This document shows positions 1 to 7,605 of a stretch of DNA of 44,385 nucleotides, piece by piece; the stretch's first letter is position 1, and each line of letters starts with the position of its first letter. The notes below the pieces were generated by a model. That model saw only the letters and a program-made list of their open reading frames with translations. It was not told where the DNA came from and searched no databases. Source of the DNA: an uncultured Oscillospiraceae bacterium (GTDB lineage: Bacteria; Bacillota; Clostridia; Oscillospirales; Oscillospiraceae); contig CALXFQ010000008.1 of the NCBI GenBank assembly GCA_944387625.1, forward strand, positions 1 to 44,385. Direction: 5' to 3'. A program made the translations under genes and the position numbers.

Positions 1-54
1 TTTTAAATGGAGGGATCAGAACCATCACGGAGGAGATGAAGCTCCAGGCGTTTG

Positions 55-83
55 TTGACACACCATTGCCTATATTGTAGTAT
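55..83 (+). promoter_or_regulatory. SigA-type promoter of the GNAT gene
   Basis: A TTGACA box at 55-60 and a TAGTAT box at 78-83 are separated by 17 bp. A small inverted repeat (GTGTC/GACAC, 88-103) begins near the expected transcription start. Bases 1-54 contain no gene I can recognise. Confidence 0.6.
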
Positions 84-138
84 AGAAGTGTCCTAAAAGA
101 CACCGCAAACATATTGAACCCAGCGCGGAATAGAGAGC

Positions 139-624
139 ATGCTACGGAACAAGCGAAAGGAGGGGAACAACACGAGAGAATACCTGTACGTTACATTAAG
201 ACAGCGCCCGGAATTGATGGATAGGGCGGCCGAATGGTTTCACAGCAAATGGGGAGTGCCGAAAGAGGCATACCGAGATCGCATGGAGCATTATGTGGAT
301 AACAAAACCGAATACGGTTGGTATCTGTGCTTGGATGAGGATCAGATCATCGGTGGACTTGGTGTAATTGAAAACGATTTTCATAACAGACCTGACCTCA
401 CCCCAAACATCTGCGCTGTATATACGGAACAAGCATATCGATGCCGTGGGGTAGCGGGGCATTTACTGGATATGGTCGTAAACGATCTGAAAGAGAAGAA
501 CATCTCTCCTGTTTACTTACTGACAGACCATACAGGATTCTACGAGAAATATGGTTGGGCGTTTTTGTGTATGGTCCAAGGAGATGGGGAGAGTACCATG
601 TCAAGAATGTACATCCACCGATAA
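139..624 (+). CDS. GNAT-family N-acetyltransferase
   Basis: Probable acetyl-CoA-dependent N-acetyltransferase of the GNAT fold, about 150-161 aa; the acceptor substrate is unknown. The C-terminal half carries the acetyl-CoA-binding pattern: a beta-strand (NICAVYTE) followed by the pyrophosphate-loop-like YRCRGVAGHLL, then TDHTGFYEKYGW, typical of the last GNAT strand and helix. The start is uncertain. The ATG at 139 has a poor ribosome site, whereas a strong AAAGGAGGGG at 156-165 lies inside the frame, 6 nt before an in-frame ACG at 172. Homologues as I recall them begin at that point (M-x-EYLYVTLRQRPE). The gene has its own promoter and stands alone. Confidence 0.85.
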   Translation: MLRNKRKEGNNTREYLYVTLRQRPELMDRAAEWFHSKWGVPKEAYRDRMEHYVDNKTEYGWYLCLDEDQIIGGLGVIENDFHNRPDLTPNICAVYTEQAYRCRGVAGHLLDMVVNDLKEKNISPVYLLTDHTGFYEKYGWAFLCMVQGDGESTMSRMYIHR

Positions 625-700
625 CACGTATTTCCCAGACACTTTTTGGGCGGAACGGTTCTCCTCCCGTGAGGACGCATGGCCAAAGGAGGTATATGCC

Positions 701-943
701 ATGTCGAAAATGCCGAACGAGTACTACGCTCTGCCGGTGATGGGCAGGGAGATCTACGACTACTGGAAGATCAGCAAGCCGGAACCGCTGAAGGAGATGG
801 ATCAAAGCGGTCAGCTGTGGAGCTACCTGGAAAACAAAGGGTGGAGGCTGAACGACCTGGTGACGGAGCTGATGTGGCAGGGCCTGTCTGAGGACATGGC
901 CAAGGAACTTGCCAGGGCGGAGATCTACGACCAGTTGACCTGA
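701..943 (+). CDS. small hypothetical protein, weakly TnpV-like
   Basis: An 80-aa soluble protein with no signal peptide or membrane segment. The start is set by AAAGGAGG (684-691) ahead of the ATG at 701; the frame is open further upstream but has no ribosome site there. The pattern of a short basic region, a GQLWSYL-like block and a C-terminal ELARAEIYDQ helix loosely recalls the TnpV proteins carried by clostridial conjugative transposons. If so, it would be a leftover of a mobile element, because no transposase or integrase adjoins it. The resemblance is from memory only. I cannot assign a function. Confidence 0.55.
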   Translation: MSKMPNEYYALPVMGREIYDYWKISKPEPLKEMDQSGQLWSYLENKGWRLNDLVTELMWQGLSEDMAKELARAEIYDQLT

Positions 944-1125
944 AGACCAATGATCACATTTCCGTGGACAATGACCACCGGATCTCAGCAAATTGCTCGC
1001 CCGTCGTGTGGTATGATGGCGGGGCACACCATGGCGGCAGTGGGGCACGCCGATGCCGGGGAAGGCTCTCCGGATGTGGCGACGGCGCGGCTCGTGACAG
1101 ACTGCTCGTCACAGGCATCAAAAAA

Positions 1126-1155
1126 ATGGCAGCGGCCAGATCTGGTCGCTGCCAT
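1126..1155 (-). terminator. intrinsic terminator of pgsA
   Basis: A near-perfect hairpin (GGCAGCG..CGCTGCC, with CCAGA/TCTGG in the stem) lies 12 nt downstream of the minus-strand pgsA stop. On that strand it is followed by a T-run (the A-run at 1120-1126 on plus). The interval 944-1125 contains no gene I can support. Confidence 0.8.
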
Positions 1156-1167
1156 TTCATATACTAT

Positions 1168-1746
1168 CTATTTTTCAATGTCCCGGATCATGGCGGTCTG
1201 TTTGGCGTAGGTGCGGACATAGTCGGCAAAGGCCACGATCATAAAGATCCCGTCGATGATCGTCAGGGCGGTGATCACCTTGCTGTCCAGGTCCGGGAAG
1301 AGGACGATGGCGATCAGGCTGACGAACAGCACGGTGGTGCAGACCTTGCCGGTCATCAGGGCGCCTTTGAGCATTTTCCCCCGACGCAGGAACACAAAGC
1401 CAGCGATCAGTTGGAAGCCCTCCTTCAGCACGAACAGACCGGCGATGGCCCAAATGAAGGGGTACTCCACAGCCAGACAAATGATCAGGGTGAATTGGGT
1501 GGCCTTGTCGGCGATGGGGTCCAGGATCTGGCCCACGGTGGAGATCATATTGAAGTGGCGGGCGATCTTGCCGTCGATCATGTCCGTCAGGCAGGACACC
1601 GCCATGATCAGGCCCGCGATCGTGTAGTGGATGGGTTCCTCGGCATTGAGGTAGATGGTCACGTACACCGGGATCAGCAGCAGCCGAAACAGGCTCAGCA
1701 GATTGGGTATCGTCAGGATCTCTTTCTTCCAGTCTTTAATGATCAT
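1168..1746 (-). CDS. pgsA: CDP-diacylglycerol--glycerol-3-phosphate 3-phosphatidyltransferase family protein
   Basis: Integral membrane enzyme of phospholipid synthesis, 192 aa, expected to transfer a phosphatidyl group from CDP-diacylglycerol to glycerol-3-phosphate on the way to phosphatidylglycerol. The CDP-alcohol phosphotransferase signature D-x2-DG-x2-AR-x8-G-x3-D-x3-D is complete (DMIDGKIAR through DPIAD, about residues 57-79), with several hydrophobic helices around it. The start at 1746 follows GGAGGAAAATGTA. A longer frame reaches 1809, but the promoter at 1798-1826 starts transcription at about 1791, so the longer form would not be transcribed whole. The family also includes other CDP-alcohol transferases, so the exact acceptor is inferred. 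Confidence 0.85.
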   Translation of the reverse strand: MIIKDWKKEILTIPNLLSLFRLLLIPVYVTIYLNAEEPIHYTIAGLIMAVSCLTDMIDGKIARHFNMISTVGQILDPIADKATQFTLIICLAVEYPFIWAIAGLFVLKEGFQLIAGFVFLRRGKMLKGALMTGKVCTTVLFVSLIAIVLFPDLDSKVITALTIIDGIFMIVAFADYVRTYAKQTAMIRDIEK

Positions 1747-1797
1747 TACATTTTCCTCCGAGGGATCAGGTTCCTCAGAAACCATACATAATGCCTT

Positions 1798-1826
1798 ATT
1801 ATAACCCATCCGCTGTTGGTAATCAA
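1798..1826 (-). promoter_or_regulatory. SigA-type promoter of pgsA
   Basis: On the minus strand TTGATT (1826-1821) is followed after exactly 17 bp by a consensus TATAAT (1803-1798). The expected transcription start is near 1791. Confidence 0.75.
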
Positions 1827-1838
1827 GTGCCAGTGTGG

Positions 1839-2420
1839 TTAAATTTTGACATCTGTTCGAGTTATTTCCGTTTGTGCCGTCCCATTTTGGGTCCCGTTGA
1901 CCCGGCCGGCGGCCATGGGGTAGTGAACGGCCAGATGCTTCCAGGTGACTTTATCCAGGTGGCCGGACTCGGGAAGTCCCGCAAGGGCCTGGAATGTAGC
2001 CAGCGAATGTGCGGTGGCCTCATCCAGCACCCCGGTGAGCCCCGGGGGCGTGATGCTGGGGGTGGCTTTGGACATCACCGTGAGCACCGCCTGGAGAACG
2101 TAGATGTTGGGGTCCCGCTGATCCATGGTGATGACTTGCCCCGGCTCCAGGGTAAGCCCCAGAGGTTGCGCCGGACCCACCTGGACGATGGCCAGCTCAT
2201 ATTCCGCCACGATCGCCTCCCAGGTGGTCAGATCCGTCACGCCGGTGACGGGCAGTCCGTGGTCCCGCTGGAAGGCGGACACAGCGCCCATGGTCTGCAC
2301 CCCGTAGATCCCGTCCGGCACCAGGCTGGGCTGGGACTCAACGATCTGGGATATGACCCGGAGCATGGTCTGCAGGCTTCGGACCGGCTGGCCGATAAAC
2401 GTTTCCGTAGGTCTTGTCAT
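1839..2420 (-). CDS. peptidoglycan-binding protein with two PG_binding_1 domains
   Basis: A 193-aa protein made almost wholly of two PG_binding_1-type modules, with no enzymatic domain. The first (about residues 10-72) has VRSLQTMLRVISQ, DGIYGVQTMGAVSAFQ and GLPVTGVTDLTTWEAI. The second (about 105-165) has IYVLQAVLTVMSK, GVLDEATAHSLATFQ and GHLDKVTWKHL. No signal peptide is visible, which fits a mother-cell protein placed on the spore surface as well as an unusual export route. Its ATG overlaps the stop of the upstream gene (ATGA), so the two are translationally coupled. It is the last gene of a three-gene operon behind a SigK-like promoter. Confidence 0.8.
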   Translation of the reverse strand: MTRPTETFIGQPVRSLQTMLRVISQIVESQPSLVPDGIYGVQTMGAVSAFQRDHGLPVTGVTDLTTWEAIVAEYELAIVQVGPAQPLGLTLEPGQVITMDQRDPNIYVLQAVLTVMSKATPSITPPGLTGVLDEATAHSLATFQALAGLPESGHLDKVTWKHLAVHYPMAAGRVNGTQNGTAQTEITRTDVKI

Positions 2421-3634
2421 CGGATCACCTCCTGACGAACGGGATCCTGGCTCCCTCTGGACAGGTCATTGCCAGGAAATTGGGTAATGGTCGAGGTCAT
2501 GGCGTAGCGCTGGCGCCTCTGGGTGCTGTTCATGGTAGTGGGGAAGACCTCCACGTCCCGCAGCGACACGTTTTCGATGCCGGAGAACTGATCGTAGATC
2601 GCCTCCCAGGTCTTGGCGTCCACCACCCCGGTCTGGGGCAGGCCGAAATACCGCTGGGCCGCCAGGACCGCGTCCAGCGTTTCATTTCCGAAAATGCCGT
2701 CTACGGTCACGCTGGGGATCTGCGGGATGTAGGCGGCAAGCACCGCCAGCATATATTGCAGGTGGCGGACCTTTTCCCCGGTGCTTCCTTTTCGTGGAGA
2801 GTTGGGATACTCCCAGGAGATATCGTAAAACTGCTGGCCCTGGCTCCGCAGTTCGGACAGCTGGGTGACGGCGGTATACAGCCGCACCAAGGCATACCAG
2901 GTGGCTTTGCCCACCACGCCGTCTACGGTCAGGTCGAAGATCTCCTGGAATTTCCGCACCGCCGCCTCGGTCTGGCTGCCGAAGATCCCGTCCGCCGAGG
3001 ACAGCTTGGGGATCGCCGGATAGTTCTGCGAGATCCGATTCATCTCCACCTGGATCACCACCACATTGGGGCCAATGGACCCCCGGCGAAGAGGCGTGCC
3101 GGGATAGGAGGAGGTATATCCCGCGATCGGGGCGTTGGCCACGACTTCCACATTCCCGTAATAGCTTCGCAGGATCTGTATGGAGGTATAGCCCTGCTCC
3201 GCCAGGTTTTGACTGCCCCATTGGCTCAGACCTTCGCAGGTCACGGTGGTGCCGTTACAGAATTTGGCGGCCAGCGGCTCCACAAAGCCGGGACGGCGGA
3301 GGTAATCGTTGAACAGCTCATTCACGAGCATGGTCACGTTGGTAAAGAAGCTGCGGCCGTTGACGAAGGCTTGATCATAGGCCGTATTGTTGGTGATGTC
3401 GAAATCGTATCCACGGCTTCGGTAGAACTCGGTGTATACCCGGTTCAGCGCGAAGGACACGATCGCCAGGATGTTGGCCCGAAGGGCCGACTCATCCCAG
3501 GTGGGATAGATCTCGCTGGAGGCCACGTTTTTCACATAGTCGGAAAAGGACACGGTCACATTGGCGGCGCTGGCCCCTGGAGCGCCAAGATGCACCGTGA
3601 TCGTCTGAGGTACATAGGGGATCACCGCTGGCAT
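2417..3634 (-). CDS. SpoIID-like N-terminal domain plus peptidoglycan-binding repeats
   Basis: A 405-aa two-part protein. Residues about 1-165 resemble the SpoIID/LytB region: YVKNVASSEIYPTW, an ALRANILAIVSFALNR helix, and GLSQWGSQNLAEQGYTSIQILRSYYG, which is the characteristic GxSQxGA..A..G..y..IL..YY pattern. SpoIID proteins are lytic transglycosylases of denuded glycan during engulfment. Whether this copy keeps activity cannot be told. Residues about 180-365 hold at least two PG_binding_1 repeats (DGIFGSQTEAAVRKFQ, DGIFGNETLDAVLAAQ). There is no signal peptide. It is the middle gene of the operon, 11 nt after the upstream gene, and overlaps the next by 4 nt. This architecture recurs in Clostridia as an unstudied 'peptidoglycan-binding protein'. 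Confidence 0.8.
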   Translation of the reverse strand: MPAVIPYVPQTITVHLGAPGASAANVTVSFSDYVKNVASSEIYPTWDESALRANILAIVSFALNRVYTEFYRSRGYDFDITNNTAYDQAFVNGRSFFTNVTMLVNELFNDYLRRPGFVEPLAAKFCNGTTVTCEGLSQWGSQNLAEQGYTSIQILRSYYGNVEVVANAPIAGYTSSYPGTPLRRGSIGPNVVVIQVEMNRISQNYPAIPKLSSADGIFGSQTEAAVRKFQEIFDLTVDGVVGKATWYALVRLYTAVTQLSELRSQGQQFYDISWEYPNSPRKGSTGEKVRHLQYMLAVLAAYIPQIPSVTVDGIFGNETLDAVLAAQRYFGLPQTGVVDAKTWEAIYDQFSGIENVSLRDVEVFPTTMNSTQRRQRYAMTSTITQFPGNDLSRGSQDPVRQEVIR

Positions 3635-3645
3635 AATCGGCCCTC

Positions 3646-4026
3646 CTAGAGGTTTTGAGGCGGTGTGTCGAAGATCTCCGTCTGCGCCCAGGATCCGGAC
3701 ATCTCGGACAGGGGGATCATCTCCAGATTTTGATCTGTGGTGGTATCGGCGAACACCTGCACATTATCATTTTCGATCTGCATATAGCCGGTGCGCCCGG
3801 CAAAGAGGTTCACCTGGGCAAAGGGAAGCGCGCCGTGATCGGGCGTCAGGCTCCCCGAACGGTCCGGCACCGGGATGGGGATCGGTTCGATCCTTCCGCT
3901 GCGGTCCGTCAGACGCATGGCGATGGCGGTGCCATCGGTGGCGGTAACGGTGATCGCAACGTCCTTTAGTGGGATCCTGGCATTGCTGGTAAATGCGCTT
4001 ACTTGTATGTATCCGACTGCGGACAG
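3646..4026 (-). CDS. small beta-domain (carboxypeptidase-regulatory/Ig-like) protein, CTG start
   Basis: A 126-aa protein resembling the carboxypeptidase-regulatory or Ig-like beta-sandwich domains: an IPLKDVAITVTATDGTAIA strand pair, then LTDRSGRIEPIPIPVPD, the usual T-D-x-x-G-x strand-turn. There is no signal peptide. The only ATG in frame (3918) would remove the first 36 residues, including the start of the beta-domain. A perfect AAAGGAGGG (4041-4033, minus) sits 6 nt before an in-frame CTG at 4026, so I place the start there. It is the first gene of the operon with the SpoIID-like and peptidoglycan-binding genes. Its role is unknown; a spore-envelope scaffold is a guess from context. Confidence 0.65.
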   Translation of the reverse strand: MSAVGYIQVSAFTSNARIPLKDVAITVTATDGTAIAMRLTDRSGRIEPIPIPVPDRSGSLTPDHGALPFAQVNLFAGRTGYMQIENDNVQVFADTTTDQNLEMIPLSEMSGSWAQTEIFDTPPQNL

Positions 4027-4054
4027 AGGGATCCCTCCTTTCTTGTTTTCACGT

Positions 4055-4083
4055 TAGCATATGCAGCCATCGGGAATGTGGTG
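4055..4083 (-). promoter_or_regulatory. SigK-like promoter of the peptidoglycan-binding operon
   Basis: On the minus strand CACC (4083-4080) is followed after 16 bp by CATATGCTA (4063-4055). This matches the Bacillus SigK consensus (mACm, 16-17 bp, CATAnnnTA) at every fixed position. The expected transcript start is near 4048, just upstream of the AAAGGAGGG ribosome site. Confidence 0.55.
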
Positions 4084-4140
4084 CGGGATATCACTCTTGG
4101 ATCCCGGCGGCATATACTGAACAGGAAAGGAATGATGCCA

Positions 4141-5949
4141 ATGTGCGCGATCGCAGGTGTGCTGGGACTGCCGGTGGATAAGGCGGTCATCGATAGGCTG
4201 CTTTCCACCATGGCCCGCAGAGGGCCGGATGGGATGGGCATATACCAACAGCCGGGGAACTGTATGCTCCACACAAGGCTCGCCATCATCGACCCTGCCG
4301 GAGGGGCGCAGCCGATGGTCCTTGCGGCGGAAGGGGAGCGATATATCCTGACATATAACGGAGAGCTGTATAATACGGAGGAACTGCGCCGGGAACTGCA
4401 GGCTTTGGGCCACGACTTTCTGGGCCATTCGGACACGGAAGTGGTGCTCCATGCCTATGTCCAATGGAAGGAAGGGTGTGTGGACCGATTCAATGGCATC
4501 TTCGCTTTCGCGGTCCTGGAAGAGGGGAGCGGCAAGGTCTTTTTGGCCCGGGACCGGATCGGTGTGAAACCGCTGTTTTATAAGTGCCATGAAGGGGGCC
4601 TGCTCTTCGCCTCGGAGATCAAGACCATCCTGACCTATCCTACGGTCCAAGCCCAACTGGACTTGGAGGGCGGAGCACAGATCGTGATGCTGGGACCGGG
4701 GCGAATCCCGGGGAAGACACCGTTCCAGAACATCCAGGAGATCGAGCCGGGGCATTATGGGGTCTACCAGGCCGGTAAGATGACCCTCCGCCGGTACTGG
4801 GCACTTCGGGATCGGGCACATTCACAGAGCTTCGAGGAAACGTCGGCGCGTGTCCGCTTCCTGGTCCTGGACGCCATCCACCGGCAGATGGTCTCCGACG
4901 TGCCGATCGGGTGCTTCCTGTCCGGCGGTCTGGACAGCAGTATCATCTCCGCGGTCTGCGCCGGGCAGATGCCCCAGATCCACACCTTTTCCGTGGATAA
5001 TCTTGGCAACGACCGGTATTTTAAAGCATCCAAGTTTCAGCCCAGCGATGACAGGACCTATATCCAGCTCATGGAGCAGTGGATCGACTGCCGGCATCAC
5101 TGGGTGGTCCTCTCCCCGGAAGAACTTTTAAACGCTTTGGAAGCGGCCACCCAGGCCCGGGATCTTCCGGGGATGGCGGACGTTGATTTTTCTTTGCTGG
5201 CATTCTGTGGGCGGATCCGGCCGTTCGTAAAGGTGGCCCTGTCCGGGGAGTGCGCGGATGAGATCTTCGGCGGCTATCCATGGTTCCGCGATCCGGCGGT
5301 GCGGAACGTGGACGGCTTCCCTTGGGCGCAGAATACGGCGGACCGGGTGGCGCTGATGCACCCGGATCTGCGGGCCAAGATCGACGGCCACGCCTTTGTG
5401 CAGGACCTTTATCGGGACACGATCCGGGAAGCGGACATCCTGCCGGGAACACCGCCCCTGGAGCGCCGCATGAAGGAGATGATGCACCTGAACTTCCGAT
5501 GGTTCATGCAGACCCTTCTGGATAGGAAGGATCGGATGAGTATGTACCATGGTCTGGAGGTCCGGGTGCCATTCTGCGATCATCGGATCGCGGAATATCT
5601 GTATAGCGTTCCCTGGAGTTACAAAGACTATCAGGGGCGGGAAAAGGGACTGCTGCGAAATGCCATGCAGGGCCTGCTGCCGGAACAGGTGCTGTATCGA
5701 AAGAAAAGTCCCTACCCCAAGACCCATCACCCCGGATATCTGGCGCTGGTGCGAAAGAGGGTGGAGCGTCTGCTGGAGGACCAGTCGGCGCCATTGTTCT
5801 GCCTGTTTGACCGGGAGGCAGTGGTCCGGCTCCTGGATGCAGATCCGGCATGGCCCTGGTACGGCCAGCTCATGACCCTTCCCCAGACCCTTGCATATTT
5901 ACTGCAGGTGGAATATTGGCTGGAATGCTATAATTTGGCATGGATCTGA
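4141..5949 (+). CDS. asnB: asparagine synthase (glutamine-hydrolysing)
   Basis: Cytosolic 602-aa enzyme making asparagine from aspartate, ATP and glutamine. The N-terminal class-II glutaminase half starts MCAIAG, with the catalytic Cys2 exposed after Met removal, and contains RGPDGMG, RLAIID and the YNGELYN block. The C-terminal synthetase half has the PP-loop SGGLDSS (about residue 263) and SGECADEIFGGYPWF. The start at 4141 is chosen over upstream ATGs at 4132 and 4135 because it alone puts Cys at position 2; AGGAAAGGA (4123-4131) serves it. It is divergent from the sporulation operon. Bacillus asnO is a sporulation-expressed relative, so a developmental role is possible but not shown. Family homologues modify other acids, so asparagine as product is the likeliest rather than the only reading. 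Confidence 0.92.
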   Translation: MCAIAGVLGLPVDKAVIDRLLSTMARRGPDGMGIYQQPGNCMLHTRLAIIDPAGGAQPMVLAAEGERYILTYNGELYNTEELRRELQALGHDFLGHSDTEVVLHAYVQWKEGCVDRFNGIFAFAVLEEGSGKVFLARDRIGVKPLFYKCHEGGLLFASEIKTILTYPTVQAQLDLEGGAQIVMLGPGRIPGKTPFQNIQEIEPGHYGVYQAGKMTLRRYWALRDRAHSQSFEETSARVRFLVLDAIHRQMVSDVPIGCFLSGGLDSSIISAVCAGQMPQIHTFSVDNLGNDRYFKASKFQPSDDRTYIQLMEQWIDCRHHWVVLSPEELLNALEAATQARDLPGMADVDFSLLAFCGRIRPFVKVALSGECADEIFGGYPWFRDPAVRNVDGFPWAQNTADRVALMHPDLRAKIDGHAFVQDLYRDTIREADILPGTPPLERRMKEMMHLNFRWFMQTLLDRKDRMSMYHGLEVRVPFCDHRIAEYLYSVPWSYKDYQGREKGLLRNAMQGLLPEQVLYRKKSPYPKTHHPGYLALVRKRVERLLEDQSAPLFCLFDREAVVRLLDADPAWPWYGQLMTLPQTLAYLLQVEYWLECYNLAWI

Positions 5950-5986
5950 CGGATATTCTTGTTGCTATTTGTTGACCGGATCTTCG

Positions 5987-6015
5987 TTGACGAATGAATG
6001 AAAGCATGGTAGAAT
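5987..6015 (+). promoter_or_regulatory. SigA-type promoter of pyk
   Basis: TTGACG (5987-5992), a 17-bp spacer and TAGAAT (6010-6015). The transcript would start near 6022, giving a leader of about 60 nt. Confidence 0.65.
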
Positions 6016-6084
6016 ATCTCCGCGTGAAAGATATGACTACAAGATGGATATTTTTTCCATCCCCATAGATAAACGAGGTATATT

Positions 6085-7497
6085 ATGAGAAAAACAAAGA
6101 TCATTTGTACGATCGGTCCTGCCAGCATGAACGAGGAGACCCTTTCTTCCATGTGCAAGGCCGGCATGAACGTGGCCCGGATGAATTTCTCCCACGGCGA
6201 CCATGCCGAGCAGAAGCAGAAGATCGATCTGGTCAAGTCCGTTCGTGAGAAGCTGGGCATGCCCATCGCCATCATGCTGGACACCAAAGGCCCGGAGTAT
6301 CGGATCGGCACCTTTGCCAACGGCCCGGTGGAGCTGAAGGCCGGCGATAAGTTCACCTTTACCGTGGACGATGTGCAGGGCGACCAGACCAAGGTGTCCG
6401 TGAATTATAAGCAGTTGGTCAAGAACCTGTCCGTAGGCGACCGGGTCACGGTGTGCAACGGTCTGGTGATCTTCCAGGTGGAGGAGCTGAAGGGCAACGA
6501 CGCGATCTGCTCTGTGGTCGTCGGCGGTGTGCTGTCTGACCGGAAGAGCATGAGCTTCCCCAACAAGGTCATGCCCGGCCCCTTCCTTTCCAAGCAGGAC
6601 AAGGCAGACCTGCTGTTCGGCATCGAGAACGGCGTGGATTTCGTGGCCGCCTCCTTCGTGTCTACCAAGTCTGATGTGCAGGAGCTGCGGGACTTCCTGG
6701 ATGCCAACGGCGGCGAGTCCATCGATATCATCGCCAAGATCGAGAACCGGGCCGGTGTGGACAACATCGAGCAGATCTGCGAGCTGTGTGAAGGCATCAT
6801 GATCGCCCGTGGCGACCTGGGCGTGGAGATCCCCTTTGTGGAGGTCCCGGCCATTCAGAAGATGCTGATCAACAAGTGCCGCCTGATCGGCAAGCGGGTG
6901 ATCACCGCCACCGAGATGATGGAGTCCATGATCTGCAATCCCAGACCCACCCGTGCGGAGATCTCCGACGTGGCCAACGCGGTGTACGACGGTTCTTCTG
7001 CGATCATGCTCTCCGGCGAGTCCGCTGCCGGTAAGTACCCGGTGGAGGCCGTGCAGTATATGGCCCAGATCGCGGAGTACACCGAACTGCATACCAGCTA
7101 CCGCCACCGCTTCCTCACCAGCGAGTTCCGAATCGGCGGTAATCTGGACGCCATCTCCCACGCCACCTGTGCCATGGCCATCGACGTGGACGCCAAGGGC
7201 ATCGTGGTCTGCTCCGTTTCCGGCAAGACCGCGATGATGGTCAGCCGCTTCCGCTGCCCGGTGGACATCATCGGCATGACCACCGACCCCAAGGTCTGGA
7301 GAAAGCTGGCTCTGAGCTGGGGCGTCACCCCGGTGCTCAGCGAGTCCTTCGCCTCCATGGATGTGATGTTCTATCACGCGCTGAACAGCGCCAAGAAGCT
7401 CCTGCCTCTGCAGCCCGGCGATAACGTGGTCCTTACCGGCGGCCCGATCAACGGCAAGCGCGGCAACACCAACACCATCAAGGTCGAGCAGGTTTGA
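6085..7497 (+). CDS. pyk: pyruvate kinase
   Basis: Glycolytic 470-aa enzyme transferring phosphate from phosphoenolpyruvate to ADP. The full core is present: NFSHGDH (substrate Arg/Asn region), MLDTKGPEYRIG, the catalytic lysine region IIAKIENRAGVDN, MIARGDLGVEIPF and the signature TATEMMESMI. The C-terminal regulatory domain (about residues 355-470) contains VVCSVSGKTAMMVSRFRC. It lacks the extra PEP-utiliser-like domain carried by Bacillus-type enzymes. It has its own promoter and terminator, so it is monocistronic. The ribosome site is GAGGTATATT before the ATG. Confidence 0.96.
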   Translation: MRKTKIICTIGPASMNEETLSSMCKAGMNVARMNFSHGDHAEQKQKIDLVKSVREKLGMPIAIMLDTKGPEYRIGTFANGPVELKAGDKFTFTVDDVQGDQTKVSVNYKQLVKNLSVGDRVTVCNGLVIFQVEELKGNDAICSVVVGGVLSDRKSMSFPNKVMPGPFLSKQDKADLLFGIENGVDFVAASFVSTKSDVQELRDFLDANGGESIDIIAKIENRAGVDNIEQICELCEGIMIARGDLGVEIPFVEVPAIQKMLINKCRLIGKRVITATEMMESMICNPRPTRAEISDVANAVYDGSSAIMLSGESAAGKYPVEAVQYMAQIAEYTELHTSYRHRFLTSEFRIGGNLDAISHATCAMAIDVDAKGIVVCSVSGKTAMMVSRFRCPVDIIGMTTDPKVWRKLALSWGVTPVLSESFASMDVMFYHALNSAKKLLPLQPGDNVVLTGGPINGKRGNTNTIKVEQV

Positions 7498-7502
7498 TAA
7501 GT

Positions 7503-7531
7503 TTCGCCCCACTTATGTGGGGCGAATTTTT
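7503..7531 (+). terminator. intrinsic terminator of pyk
   Basis: TTCGCCCCAC and GTGGGGCGAA form a 10-bp perfect stem around a TTAT loop, followed by a T-run. Confidence 0.9.
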
Positions 7532-7546
7532 ATGGATCTTTACCAC

Positions 7547-7575
7547 ATGATATCGGCTCTAAAATGTGATATCAT
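7547..7575. repeat. inverted repeat ATGATATC/GATATCAT upstream of the CarD gene
   Basis: Two perfect 8-bp arms are separated by 13 bp in the short promoter region before the CarD-family gene. A TATAGT hexamer overlaps the right edge (7575-7580), but no good -35 box is visible. The repeat could be an operator. Confidence 0.45.
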
Positions 7576-7605
7576 ATAGTTGATATAGGATAAGGAGCGA
7601 ACGAT

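Noticed and set aside
701..943. Intact mobile element at the left edge
   Set aside because: Only one weakly TnpV-like small protein is present; I found no transposase, integrase, terminal inverted repeats or target duplication around it.
2414..3649. Long open frame antisense to the SpoIID-like gene (and similar ones antisense to pyk, the phosphosugar mutase, the phoH-like gene and the 471-aa gene)
   Set aside because: These are shadows of G+C-rich codon use. The translations are rich in His, Gly, Asp and Arg with no domain pattern, and lack suitable ribosome sites, while the opposite strand encodes clear families.
4111..4118. CATATACT upstream of asnB as a SigE -10 element
   Set aside because: The expected start would fall inside the ribosome site and there is no ATA-like -35 at the proper distance. 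Too weak to list as a promoter.
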